From Pagrus major (lineage: Eukaryota; Chordata; Actinopteri; Spariformes; Sparidae): DNA of 64,000 nucleotides. The position numbers and the translations under genes were made by a program. Positions 46,548 through 56,655 of this stretch are shown one piece after another. Location: the NCBI RefSeq assembly GCF_040436345.1, contig NC_133238.1, positions 1,959,267-2,023,266 on the forward strand. Reading direction: 5' to 3'. Below the pieces are notes generated by a model, which saw only the letters and a program-made list of their open reading frames with translations, ran no database searches and was not told the DNA's origin. Each line of letters begins with the position of its first letter. Position 1 is the first letter of the stretch.

Positions 46548-47192
46548 ATGACAATGTGGAAGAAAAACAAATGAGTGCTCGTCTCCCGCGCTTTCTGCCG
46601 AGCAGCTCGGAAAGCCAACCTTCAACCTCTGAATGCTGCTTTGGGGACCTTGTGTTACCGTTTCAATCCGTCCTGAAAGTCACAGCGTTGCAGTACACCG
46701 GCGTCTGCTGTGTCGCAGTGCGTTGCGTGCGGGTTACCCGTTTTCCCGGTAAAAGGGCAGAGTGGGCGTGGCCTGCTAGAGACGGCACAAACCTTGTTGC
46801 GTCTCCTCCTCTGCGAGGCATTGCATAAGAAATGTGGTCTGGACGCGTCCATTGCTGGAATGCCTACTGGTAGGCTTTTGTGCGGCACATTGTCTCTGGT
46901 TGCATTCAGACTGGGCGGAGACATCATGCCAAGTGGCCGTTGACGGAGTGTTATTTTTCTATTTTGCCGAGCGATGGATCGCTGGAAAAAGGACACAAAA
47001 CAGGCACAATGTGTGGACCAGCCCCCCTCGTCAAGTCGCACCAGTGTTTTTGAATTTGCAGCAACTTTTAGTGCCCAATGAGGATGAGCAAATTGCCCAA
47101 GGCACCTAACTCTGCTATTATCCCCCAAGAGGCACCGTCAGCCAGGGGGCTGAGCCTGGGAAAGGCCATCCTGTGTCAGACTGTTCCAACTC

Positions 47193-47356
47193 ATACTTAC
47201 CTGGCAGGGGAGATACCATGATCAAGAAGGTGGTTCACCCAGGGCGAGGCTCAGCCATTGCACTCCGGTTGTGCTGACCCCTGCGAATTCCCCAAATGTG
47301 GGAATCTCGACTGCATAATTTGTGGTAGTGGGGGACTGCGTCCGCGCTCTCCCCTG
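47193..47356 (+). ncRNA. RNU1: U1 snRNA, unit 8
   Basis: Same U1 sequence; downstream octamer-like element is altered just beyond its core (TTTGCGGC near 47866). Confidence 0.98.
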
Positions 47357-48001
47357 ATGACAATGTGGAAGAAAAACAAGTGAGTGCTCGTCTCCCGCGC
47401 TTTCTGCCGAGCAGCTCGGAAAGCCAACCTTCAACCTCTGAATGCTGCTTTGGGGTCCTTGTGTTACCGTTTCAATCCGTCCTGAAAGTCACAGCGTTGC
47501 AGTACACCGGCGTCTGCTGTGTCGCAGTGCGTTGCGTGCGGGTTACCCGTTTTCCCGGTAAAAGGGCAGAGTGGGCGTGGCCTGCTAGAGACGGCACAAA
47601 CCTTGTTGCGTCTCCTCCTCTGCGAGCCATTGCATAAGAAATGTGGTCTGGACGCGTCCATTGCTGGAATGCCTACTGGTAGGCTTTTGTGCGGCACATT
47701 GTCTCTGGTTGCATTCAGACTGGGCGGAGACATCATGCCAAGTGGCCGTTGACGGAGTGTTATTTTTCTATTTTGCCGAGCGATGGATCGCTGGAAAAAG
47801 GACACAAAACAGGCACAATGTGTGGACCAGCCACCCTCGTCAAGTCGCACCAGTGTTTTTGAATTTGCGGCAACTTTTAGTGCCCAATGAGGATGAGCAA
47901 ATTGCCCAAGGCACCTAACTCTGCTATTATCCCCCCAGAGGCACCGTCAGCCAGGGGGCTGAGCCTGGGAAAGGCCATCCTGTGTCAGACTGTTCCAACT
48001 C

Positions 48002-48165
48002 ATACTTACCTGGCAGGGGAGATACCATGATCAAGAAGGTGGTTCACCCAGGGCGAGGCTCAGCCATTGCACTCCGGTTGTGCTGACCCCTGCGAATTCC
48101 CCAAATGTGGGAATCTCGACTGCATAATTTGTGGTAGTGGGGGACTGCGTCCGCGCTCTCCCCTG
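48002..48165 (+). ncRNA. RNU1: U1 snRNA, unit 9
   Basis: Same U1 sequence; spacer like units 3 and 7 with a private GTGCTTGTC near 48193. Confidence 0.98.
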
Positions 48166-48810
48166 ATGACAATGTGGAAGAAAAACAAATGAGTGCTTGT
48201 CTCCCGCGCTTTCTGCCGAGCAGCTCGGAAAGCCAACCTTCAACCTCTGAATGCTGCTTTGGGGTCCTTGTGTTACCGTTTCAATCCGTCCTGAAAGTCA
48301 CAGCGTTGCAGTACACCGGCGTCTGCTGTGTCGCAGTGCGTTGCGTGCGGGTTACCCGTTTTCCCGGTAAAAGGGCAGAGTGGGCGTGGCCTGCTAGAGA
48401 CGGCACAAACCTTGTTGCGTCTCCTCCTCTGCGAGGCATTGCATAAGAAATGTGGTCTGGACGCGTCCATTGCTGGAATGCCTACTGGTAGGCTTTTGTG
48501 CGGCACATTGTCTCTGGTTGCATTCAGACTGGGCGGAGACATCATGCCAAGTGGCCGTTGACGGAGTGTTATTTTTCTATTTTGCCGAGCGATGGATCGC
48601 TGGAAAAAGGACACAAAACAGGCACAATGTGTGGACCAGCCCCCCTCGTCAAGTCGCACCAGTGTTTTTGAATTTGCAGCAACTTTTAGTGCCCAATGAG
48701 GATGAGCAAATTGCCCAAGGCACCTAACTCTGCTATTATCCCCCAAGAGGCACCGTCAGCCAGGGGGCTGAGCCTGGGAAAGGCCATCCTGTGTCAGACT
48801 GTTCCAACTC

Positions 48811-48974
48811 ATACTTACCTGGCAGGGGAGATACCATGATCAAGAAGGTGGTTCACCCAGGGCGAGGCTCAGCCATTGCACTCCGGTTGTGCTGACCCCT
48901 GCGAATTCCCCAAATGTGGGAATCTCGACTGCATAATTTGTGGTAGTGGGGGACTGCGTCCGCGCTCTCCCCTG
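48811..48974 (+). ncRNA. RNU1: U1 snRNA, unit 10
   Basis: Same U1 sequence; spacer with CAAGTG, AGCCAACC and GAGGCAT. Confidence 0.98.
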
Positions 48975-49619
48975 ATGACAATGTGGAAGAAAAACAAGTG
49001 AGTGCTCGTCTCCCGCGCTTTCTGCCGAGCAGCTCGGAAAGCCAACCTTCAACCTCTGAATGCTGCTTTGGGGTCCTTGTGTTACCGTTTCAATCCGTCC
49101 TGAAAGTCACAGCGTTGCAGTACACCGGCGTCTGCTGTGTCGCAGTGCGTTGCGTGCGGGTTACCCGTTTTCCCGGTAAAAGGGCAGAGTGGGCGTGGCC
49201 TGCTAGAGACGGCACAAACCTTGTTGCGTCTCCTCCTCTGCGAGGCATTGCATAAGAAATGTGGTCTGGACGCGTCCATTGCTGGAATGCCTACTGGTAG
49301 GCTTTTGTGCGGCACATTGTCTCTGGTTGCATTCAGACTGGGCGGAGACATCATGCCAAGTGGCCGTTGACGGAGTGTTATTTTTCTATTTTGCCGAGCG
49401 ATGGATCGCTGGAAAAAGGACACAAAACAGGCACAATGTGTGGACCAGCCACCCTCGTCAAGTCGCACCAGTGTTTTTGAATTTGCAGCAACTTTTAGTG
49501 CCCAATGAGGATGAGCAAATTGCCCAAGGCACCTAACTCTGCTATTATCCCCCCAGAGGCACCGTCAGCCAGGGGGCTGAGCCTGGGAAAGGCCATCCTG
49601 TGTCAGACTGTTCCAACTC

Positions 49620-49783
49620 ATACTTACCTGGCAGGGGAGATACCATGATCAAGAAGGTGGTTCACCCAGGGCGAGGCTCAGCCATTGCACTCCGGTTGTG
49701 CTGACCCCTGCGAATTCCCCAAATGTGGGAATCTCGACTGCATAATTTGTGGTAGTGGGGGACTGCGTCCGCGCTCTCCCCTG
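49620..49783 (+). ncRNA. RNU1: U1 snRNA, unit 11
   Basis: Same U1 sequence; last whole copy. Its spacer has two private changes, near 50037 (GTTGCTTCTC) and near 50262 (CCACCGTCG). Confidence 0.98.
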
Positions 49784-50564
49784 ATGACAATGTGGAAGAA
49801 AAACAAGTGAGTGCTCGTCTCCCGCGCTTTCTGCCGAGCAGCTCGGAAAGCCGACCTTCAACCTCTGAATGCTGCTTTGGGGTCCTTGTGTTACCGTTTC
49901 AATCCGTCCTGAAAGTCACAGCGTTGCAGTACACCGGCGTCTGCTGTGTCGCAGTGCGTTGCGTGCGGGTTACCCGTTTTCCCGGTAAAAGGGCAGAGTG
50001 GGCGTGGCCTGCTAGAGACGGCACAAACCTTGTTGCTTCTCCTCCTCTGCGAGGCATTGCATAAGAAATGTGGTCTGGACGCGTCCATTGCTGGAATGCC
50101 TACTGGTAGGCTTTTGTGCGGCACATTGTCTCTGGTTGCATTCAGACTGGGCGGAGACATCATGCCAAGTGGCCGTTGACGGAGTGTTATTTTTCTATTT
50201 TGCCGAGCGATGGATCGCTGGAAAAAGGACACAAAACAGGCACAATGTGTGGACCAGCCACCGTCGTCAAGTCGCACCAGTGTTTTTGAATTTGCAGCAA
50301 CTTTTAGTGCCCAATGAGGATGAGCAAATTGCCCAAGGCACCTAACTCTGCTATTATCCCCCCAGAGGCACCGTCAGCCAGGGGGCTGAGCCTGGGAAAG
50401 GCCATCCTGTGTCAGACTGTTCCAACTCATACTTACCTGGCAGGGGAGATACCATGATCAAGTATCAACTGACTCTATTGTTGTCGAGCGGTGTATGGGG
50501 CACAATAAAGTAAATAGCGTCGGCGGCTATATCATACCGGCTCCTTTCTGGCCAGAGGACCAGC

Positions 50565-52172
50565 ATGGCGTTAGGAAACAATCAAGCCAACCGCAGGAAT
50601 GCTGTCCGCTTCGACCTTCTGGAAGATCTTCAGATGGACCGGCTGCAATTCAGCAGACAGATTTTGCAAAAAGAACTTGGCATTTCCACCAACCAGCGTG
50701 ACTACGTTTTTGCATTTCCGGGTAAGAAGATCTTTGAGGTGATATTTACAACAACACGATACTACGAAAGTTGCCTGGAAAAGTTTGAAATCAAGAAAAA
50801 GTCAACAACAAGCTTCAAGAACATTATTATGTCACCTTTGGCAGAGAGAGACCTGAAAACAGTACATGTAATGATTTTCTCTGAGAGAGTCAGGAACCAG
50901 GATGTTTGGACATGGATGGCTCGGTACTGTGAGGTGATTCATGCCATGGAAGTTGTTGACATAGATGGAATCAAGACAGGCACCAGACGATTTCAAGTGC
51001 GTCTCATAAGGCGACAGGGGGTCCTCCAGCATCTCCCAAGCACCATCCAGTTGGGAGCCTTCAGAGGGTCTGTGTTCTACTCTGGTCAGCCAAAAGAATG
51101 TCGTAAATGCGGCAGCCTAGAACATCTGGCTGCTGCATGTACGGTGGACATCTGCAGGAACTGCAAAGCACTCGACCATACAACAGCCCAATGTCCAACC
51201 CCTGTAAAATGCAATCTCTGTGCCTCAGCCCAACATCGCTTTAAAGACTGCCCTCAAGCATACTCCAACCGGCTGAAACTGTCCACAGTAAGATCAATTG
51301 TTTCTTTAGGCCAAGACCACATTGCTGAAAACTCTGGCAACAATCAGGCGCCCTCTCAACATACAAGCCCAGTGCGACAGCCATCTGGCCCTGCACTCCA
51401 ACAGCCAAGTGAAGAACCGGTGTTGGACCTGGAGGAGGAGGTACAAGAGGGAACACGAGTCTTGGACTGGAGCGCTGGGCTATTAGAAAATGACGACAAA
51501 GCGTTCAACTCCCCTGCCTCCACAATGGACCTCACTGCTTTCCATCAAGCAGACCATCCTCCCGAACCTGGCTCCAGCTCAAGGACAGAGTTGACACCGA
51601 TGACTCTACAGGAGGCAGGGAACCGTCTGGACAACCTGCTGGCTAGCATCTCTCCTCACGCAGCTACCTTGAAACAAGAACCAACGGCCAATTCTCTCTT
51701 CGAGGAAGTTGAGGGCTCAACATCCCTGCTGCCAATCATCACCATCCATCAGGGACCAGACTCATCTGCCTCCTCATCATTGGATGGCCAACGCCCGAGG
51801 TCAACATCTACAGTCAACCTTGCATCAGTGCCAGATCCCAGCTCCCAGACCTCCATGGAACGGGCTGAAGATGCCTCCCAGTCCTTACTGACCTCTTTGC
51901 CCCTTCCCATTGCCACCACCTTGGTACCAGACACAGTGGACTCTCCTTCAAGAAAACGGGTAAATGAGTCCCCCCCATCAGGTGAATCCTCCCCCTCGAC
52001 CTCTTCTGTGTTACCTCATTCCAACTGGCCCGTTTCCTCCCCCACATCAAACCCCTTTCTTGAGCAAGATGTTGTAGTTGCTTTTACATCTACAACACAG
52101 ATAAAAGACATGTCAAGAAAGGTGGAAAGAGATGTGAAACCAAAGAAAAAGAAGATAATTAAGAAAAAGTAG
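50565..52172 (+). CDS. LINE 1 ORF1 protein (CCHC RNA-binding, gag-like)
   Basis: A 535-residue open frame with no internal stop. In the LINE life cycle ORF1p binds the element RNA. Residues about 15-175 form a conserved domain shared with LINE 3, probably RRM-like. Three CX2CX4HX4C knuckles follow at 179-192, 197-210 and 216-229. The rest is Ser/Pro/Thr-rich and low in structure, ending in a lysine-rich tail (KPKKKKIIKKK) that could act in nuclear entry or RNA binding. The ATG at 50565 is the first in frame and aligns with the ATG of LINE 2 (56656) and with the degraded start of LINE 3. An overlapping start at 50495 opens only a 68-residue frame and is not favoured. Confidence 0.88.
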   Translation: MALGNNQANRRNAVRFDLLEDLQMDRLQFSRQILQKELGISTNQRDYVFAFPGKKIFEVIFTTTRYYESCLEKFEIKKKSTTSFKNIIMSPLAERDLKTVHVMIFSERVRNQDVWTWMARYCEVIHAMEVVDIDGIKTGTRRFQVRLIRRQGVLQHLPSTIQLGAFRGSVFYSGQPKECRKCGSLEHLAAACTVDICRNCKALDHTTAQCPTPVKCNLCASAQHRFKDCPQAYSNRLKLSTVRSIVSLGQDHIAENSGNNQAPSQHTSPVRQPSGPALQQPSEEPVLDLEEEVQEGTRVLDWSAGLLENDDKAFNSPASTMDLTAFHQADHPPEPGSSSRTELTPMTLQEAGNRLDNLLASISPHAATLKQEPTANSLFEEVEGSTSLLPIITIHQGPDSSASSSLDGQRPRSTSTVNLASVPDPSSQTSMERAEDASQSLLTSLPLPIATTLVPDTVDSPSRKRVNESPPSGESSPSTSSVLPHSNWPVSSPTSNPFLEQDVVVAFTSTTQIKDMSRKVERDVKPKKKKIIKKK

Positions 52173-52227
52173 ATGTTACATAGTTGTCACTGAACTAACC
52201 CTCTTCACCCCTTTGAACTGCACTTCT

Positions 52228-55200
52228 ATGGCTCCTCTCTCTATAGCATCCCTCAATACTAGAGGACTAAATGACCCAGTAAAGTGCTCATCAGCCTTCA
52301 TTTTTCTACACTCAGAGGGTAATGACATCTTCCTACTTCAAGAATGTAATGTATCCTATAGAGAGAATTACAAGGTCTTCGAGGAGAGATGGAGCCACGG
52401 CCCATCAGTATGGTCAGGCGACAACAAAAACAGATCTTCAGGGGTTGCAGTATTATTTAGAGGGCATGATTTTATCATCCAGAAGGTACAACGTGTGATA
52501 GATGGGAGAATTCTATGTGTTGATGTTTCACTGTTTAACGCTAAGTTAAGAGTAATCAATGTGTATTGCCCTGTTGAGCTCCGAGAACGGTTAACAGTGC
52601 TCAAAGAATTACAACCCCTTTTGTTGTGTAACAGAGAGGTCATTCTGGGTGGCGATTTCAACTGCTTGGTAAGCAAAAAAGAAAAGTTAACCACCTCCAC
52701 AGTAAGGCTGGACTCCAGTTCTGAAATCCTAAAAAACATTATTAAAGATTTTAGACTGATAGATGTTTACCGCTTAAAAAATCCGAGTTTACCTGGGTAT
52801 ACCTGGTCCAACGGCAGAACCCATTCCAGAATAGACTTTCTGTTGACATCAAGGGGGCTGCAGGTTGTAGATGCAGCAGTCACGCCAGTTTTTTTCTCTG
52901 ACCATCATAAAATTGAATGTTCTCTCATGTTTAAAGAAAACATCAAAAAAGGTAGAGGTTCATGGAAGCTGAATATTTCCCTACTACAAGATGCAAAGGT
53001 GGTCAATGATTTTAAGGTGAAGCTTAACCAATGGCTCTCTCTTAAGCCCTCCTTCAACTCTGTGGGGGAATGGTGGGAAGAAGTCAAGATTAGGGCAAAA
53101 ACTTTTTTCATAGAGGTGGGTAAACGAACTGCTAAAAAGAGACGTCTGAAGCTCCAGAAATATCAGGCAAAGATGCAGAGATTTTATATAATGGCTTATG
53201 CCGGGCTAGATGTTGCAGAGGATATAGCTCAATTGAAGAGAGAGATGTTACGCCTCTCCACGGCGGCCAGTCGGGGGCTACTGATTCGTAGCCGAGTCCA
53301 CCACATGGAAAACAATGAAAAATGCTCTAGATACTTTTTTTAGGAAATTAGCTAGGCCTAAAAACTTTATAGAAGGATTAAAGAATAAAGAGGGACAAGA
53401 AAAAACTGAAATACATGAGATACTAAGTTGTGTACACTCCTTCTACTCTGATCTTTACAAAAGTGAAGATTTAGATAAGACAGCTTTAGAAAACCTTCTA
53501 TCTAAAGTAGATAAAAATATTAACGAATTTAAAGGGAAGCTTGACAGTAAAATATCTCTGAGTGAACTCACCAAAGCAGTAGAAAGCATGCAAAATAACA
53601 AGGCCCCTGGGGCAGATGGGTTGCCAAAAGAATTTTATACTACCTTCTGGGCAGAGTTAAAGGCCCCTCTTTTGGAGATGTACAATGAGAGCCTCCAATT
53701 AGGGTCGTTACCACCATCCCTAAAGGAAGGTACCATTTCCCTTCTATTCAAGAAAGGTGAAAAAAAAGATCTTAAAAACTGGCGCCCCCTTACACTCCTT
53801 GGTGTTGATCGTAAGATTCTAGCAAAAGCAATCTTTCTTCGCCTACAAGAGGTGATAGAGAGGTTGGTTGGGGTCGAGCAGACCTGTGTGGTTCCAGGTC
53901 GCTCCATGAGTGATAACCTTGCTTTAATAAGAGATTCATACTTGTATGCTTTAGATTGCAATGTACCCCTATGTATTGCTGGCCTGGATTTAGAAAAAGC
54001 CTTTGATAGAATAAGCCATGAGTATCTCAAAGAAGCACTGGTGAGGTTTGGGTTCGGCCCACAGTTGAGGGCATGGATTAATTTACTGTACTTTGATTGC
54101 TCTAGTAGAGTAAACATTAATGGCCACTTCAGTGAACCTATTAAGATCCAGGCAGGGGTCAGACAGGGATGCCCGCTATCAGTCAGCCTGTTTGTACCAG
54201 CCATGGAGCCTCTGGCCTGTGGGATAAAACATGACACTGATATTCGGGGCCTTCCTGTCCCTGGTAGTAATGGAAAGGAGGCTAAAATGTCCCTGTATAT
54301 GGATGACTTGACAATCCTTTGTACCAGCAATAATTCAATGGTTAAAGCCCTCCAGTGGAGTGAGCAATTTTCTCAAGCATCTGGGGCCAAACTGAACCGG
54401 GCCAAGAGTGAGATCCTCTACCTTAATTGGCCAGAAAGAAAGCCTGATTTAGGGTTAGTTGAAAAAGAAGAGAGGGTAAAAATTTTGGGAGTGGAAATTG
54501 GGAAGGGAATGGAAATAATAAATTTTGGTGATTAAGGCTGAGGTTCTGGCCTCTTTGACCTTTCTGGCGGCCACTCTGCCAGCTCCCAAGACATTCCTGA
54601 CCTCTTTGAGACGCATCATGTTTCAATTCATTTGGAGCTCCCAACAAGAACATGTCAAAAGAGACATCATGTACAAACCTCTGGTTAAAGGAGGGAAAGC
54701 TGTACCTGAGTTGGGGGCCAAATTTGATGCCCTTTTTTTGACACCAATTTTGAATGCTGTTTTTACAGAGAGCAATACCAGTCTCTGGTTTCATTTTGCC
54801 AAGTTTTGGGTAGGCCGCATGATGTATAGAGGGAAGGGTAAAAGGGTTTCTCTTTGTACGCCCAATGCTGAAAGTAGACCAGCTCTATACGAGAGAGCAT
54901 TAACACTCTTTAAAGTAGCAAAGTTAGATTGGTCCGTGGTAGGTAAAATAGATAGGGTTGATGTGGAGGGGTGCCTTTCACCCCCGACCTCTAGCCTTGT
55001 GCCGGTAGGTATCCTACCTGAGAGCAAATGCATCAGAGTTTGGAAAAATGTAAACTTACCATTTTTGTTCAATGTACATAAGGACCTGGCCTGGAAGATA
55101 GCCCAAAATTGTGTCCCTACTAGAGCCTTCTTGCTGAGAAGGCGATGCACACGTAGTGCTAAATGTCCAATAAAAAATTGTAATGATGGTGAAGATGTGG

Positions 55201-55562
55201 CTCACTGCTTTTGGTCATGCGCTGTTTCAAGGGCAGTGTGGGAAATTGTAAAACCATGGTTAACAGACCTCTTTAGAGCCCCTAATGAAATGGATGTTTT
55301 ATATGGAAACATTGAGACAGATGAAAAGGACAGAAATGAAAGGTGGTGGGCAATCATCAACTGTGTCAAAGAAGGTATCTGGAAATGCAGAAACCTAACT
55401 GCCTTCAGAAAGCTCTCTATTTCACCTGATTCTGTGGCAAAGGTTGGCATTACAGGTGTCAGGGACTACATCATTAGGGATAGAATTAAGTATAATGATC
55501 AAGAAATGAAAAATTGGTGGAAAACTGACAAAATTCCTGTTGCTTTAATGGATCTTTTTTAA
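52228..55562 (+). pseudogene. LINE 1 ORF2 (endonuclease-reverse transcriptase), broken
   Basis: ORF2 makes the enzyme that nicks the target and copies the RNA into it. The endonuclease frame (52228-53343) has APE-type residues N10, E39, D143 (GGDFN), D225 and H226 (SDHH). The reverse transcriptase follows, with LDLEKAFDRI near 53984, GVRQGCPLS and YMDD (54296-54307). The C-terminal CX4CX7HX4C motif is at 55164-55220. Two faults against LINE 2 divide it into three frames: one extra T in a T-run at 53335-53341 (7 instead of 6), and a 77-bp deletion at 54524/54525. ORF2 is therefore not functional here, though the endonuclease part is open. The start is the ATG at 52228; a TTG at 52213 extends the frame but is not needed. 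Confidence 0.9.
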
Positions 55563-55747
55563 AATGAAGGAAACTGAATGGAACATCTATTTGATGTTAC
55601 AACTGCTGAATGAAATGTTTATTGAATGTAACTATTATTTATTTGATTAGAATATCTACTTGGTGTTGGGTAATTGTAATTGTGTGATTTATGTATGTCT
55701 GTAACTAATTTTGACTGAAATTAATAAAAGCTTCTAAAAAGTGAAAA
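55563..55747 (+). other. LINE 1 3' UTR and tail
   Basis: 185 bp, AT-rich, with a polyadenylation signal AATAAA at 55723-55728. The end reads AAAAGTGAAAAGTGG across the junction, so AAAAGTG occurs twice, the second copy merging with GTGG of U1 nucleotides 38-41. The exact element end is ambiguous by a few bases. Confidence 0.75.
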
Positions 55748-56553
55748 GTGGTTCACCCAGGGCGAGGCTCAGCCATTGCACTCCGGTTGTGCTGACCCCT
55801 GCGAATTCCCCAAATGTGGGAATCTCGACTGCATAATTTGTGGTAGTGGGGGACTGCGTCCGCGCTCTCCCCTGATGACAATGTGGAAGAAAAACAAGTG
55901 AGTGCTCGTCTCCCGCGCTTTCTGCCGAGCAGCTCGGAAAGCCAACCTTCAACCTCTGAATGCTGCTTTGGGGTCCTTGTGTTACCGTTTCAATCCGTCC
56001 TGAAAGTCACAGCGTTGCAGTACACTGGCGTCTGCTGTGTCGCAGTGCGTTGCGTGCGGGTTACCCGTTTTCCCGGTAAAAGGGCAGAGTGGGCGTGGCC
56101 TGCTAGAGACGGCACAAACCTTGTTGCGTCTCCTCCTCTGCGAGGCATTGCATAAGAAATGTGGTCTGGACGCTTCCATTGCTGGAATGCCTACTGGTAG
56201 GCTTTTGTGCGGCACATTGTCTCTGGTTGCATTCAGACTGGGCGGAGACATCATGCCAAGTGGCCGTTGACGGAGTGTTATTTTTCTATTTTGCCGAGCG
56301 ATGGATCGCTGGAAAAAGGACACAAAACAGGCACAATGTGTGGACCAGCCACCCTCGTCAAGTCGCACCAGTGTTTTTGAATTTGCAGCAACTTTTAGTG
56401 CCCAATGAGGATGAGCAAATTGCCCAAGGCACCTAACTCTGCTATTATCCCCCCAGGGGCACCGTCAGCCAGGGGGCTGAGCCTGGGAAAGGCCATCCTG
56501 TGTCAGACTGTTCCAACTCATACTTACCTGGCAGGGGAGATACCATGATCAAG
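55748..56553 (+). repeat. U1 repeat unit between LINE 1 and LINE 2
   Basis: Contains U1 nucleotides 38-164 of unit 12, the full spacer with octamer-like element and PSE, and nucleotides 1-34 of unit 13. Private changes: CACTGGCG near 56024, GACGCTTCC near 56169, CCCAGGGGC near 56453. No gene in the spacer. Confidence 0.95.
56520..56553 (+). pseudogene. RNU1: U1 snRNA, unit 13, first 34 nt, cut by LINE 2
   Basis: Starts ATACTTACCTGGCAGG and stops after GATCAAG, at the same base as unit 12. Its 3' part is absent: a later deletion removed the end of LINE 2 and what followed. Promoter elements upstream are intact. Confidence 0.95.
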
Positions 56554-56655
56554 TATCAACTGACTCTATTGTTGTCGAACGGTGTATGGGGCACAATAAA
56601 GTAATTAGCGTGGGCTGCTATATCATTCTGGCTCTTTTCTGGCCAGAGGACCAGC

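Larger units (their letters stand above)
41384..50462 (+). repeat. Tandem array of 809-bp U1 snRNA gene units
   Basis: Twelve U1 starts lie exactly 809 bp apart (41530 to 50429), all on the plus strand. The first unit lacks its far upstream part because of the gap, and the twelfth U1 is split by a LINE. The units differ at a small set of spacer positions, each with two alternative bases, but not visibly inside the U1 gene. The array resumes beyond the LINE: a further unit spans 55748-56553, and a U1 fragment lies at 60934-61013. Confidence 0.98.
50463..55747 (+). mobile_element. LINE 1: L1/Tx1-type non-LTR retrotransposon in a U1 gene
   Basis: A 5285-bp element starting TATCAACTGACTC right after U1 nucleotide 34 and ending in AATAAAAGCTTCTAAAAAG plus TGAAAAG before U1 resumes. 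It has a 102-bp 5' leader, ORF1 (three CCHC knuckles), a 55-bp gap, ORF2 (APE-type endonuclease, reverse transcriptase, C-terminal Cys/His motif) and a 185-bp 3' UTR. There are no long terminal repeats, no target-site duplication and no long poly-A tail. Other Tx1-type elements are known to be site specific, such as Keno in U2 and Mutsu in 5S genes. Whether this U1-targeting family has been named I cannot tell. LINE 2 is a near copy at the identical site, differing by a few percent by eye, so both are recent. Confidence 0.95.
50429..55874 (+). pseudogene. RNU1: U1 snRNA, unit 12, split by LINE 1
   Basis: U1 nucleotides 1-34 are at 50429-50462. The gene resumes at nucleotide 38 (55748) and runs to 164 (55874), with LINE 1 between. 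Nucleotides 35-37 (AAG) are lost or replaced by the LINE tail. The break falls inside the U1-70K loop. The octamer-like element and PSE upstream and the 3' box downstream are intact, but no functional U1 can be made. Confidence 0.96.

Noticed and set aside
50310-50319. CCCAATGAGG in the U1 spacer as a possible U4 snRNA (human U4 has GCCAATGAGG)
   Set aside because: The flanking sequence has no U4 stems, no U4 5' end and no Sm site; a chance short match.
41559-50345. Recurrent open frames of 65-157 codons in the U1 array
   Set aside because: They cross the U1 gene and spacer in all frames, change length with single spacer bases, and show no protein features.
50456-50462. GATCAAG at the LINE entry point also occurs in U2 (after its first stem), suggesting a shared target
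   Set aside because: Seven bases is too short, and no LINE is seen in any of the 45 U2 genes here.
50495-50701. Upstream 68-codon frame in the LINE 1 leader
   Set aside because: It overlaps the start of ORF1 in another frame and has no conserved content; the ORF1 ATG at 50565 aligns with the other copies.
50463-55747. LTR retrotransposon or retrovirus
   Set aside because: No terminal repeats, protease or integrase; the APE-type endonuclease and order of domains are those of a non-LTR element.
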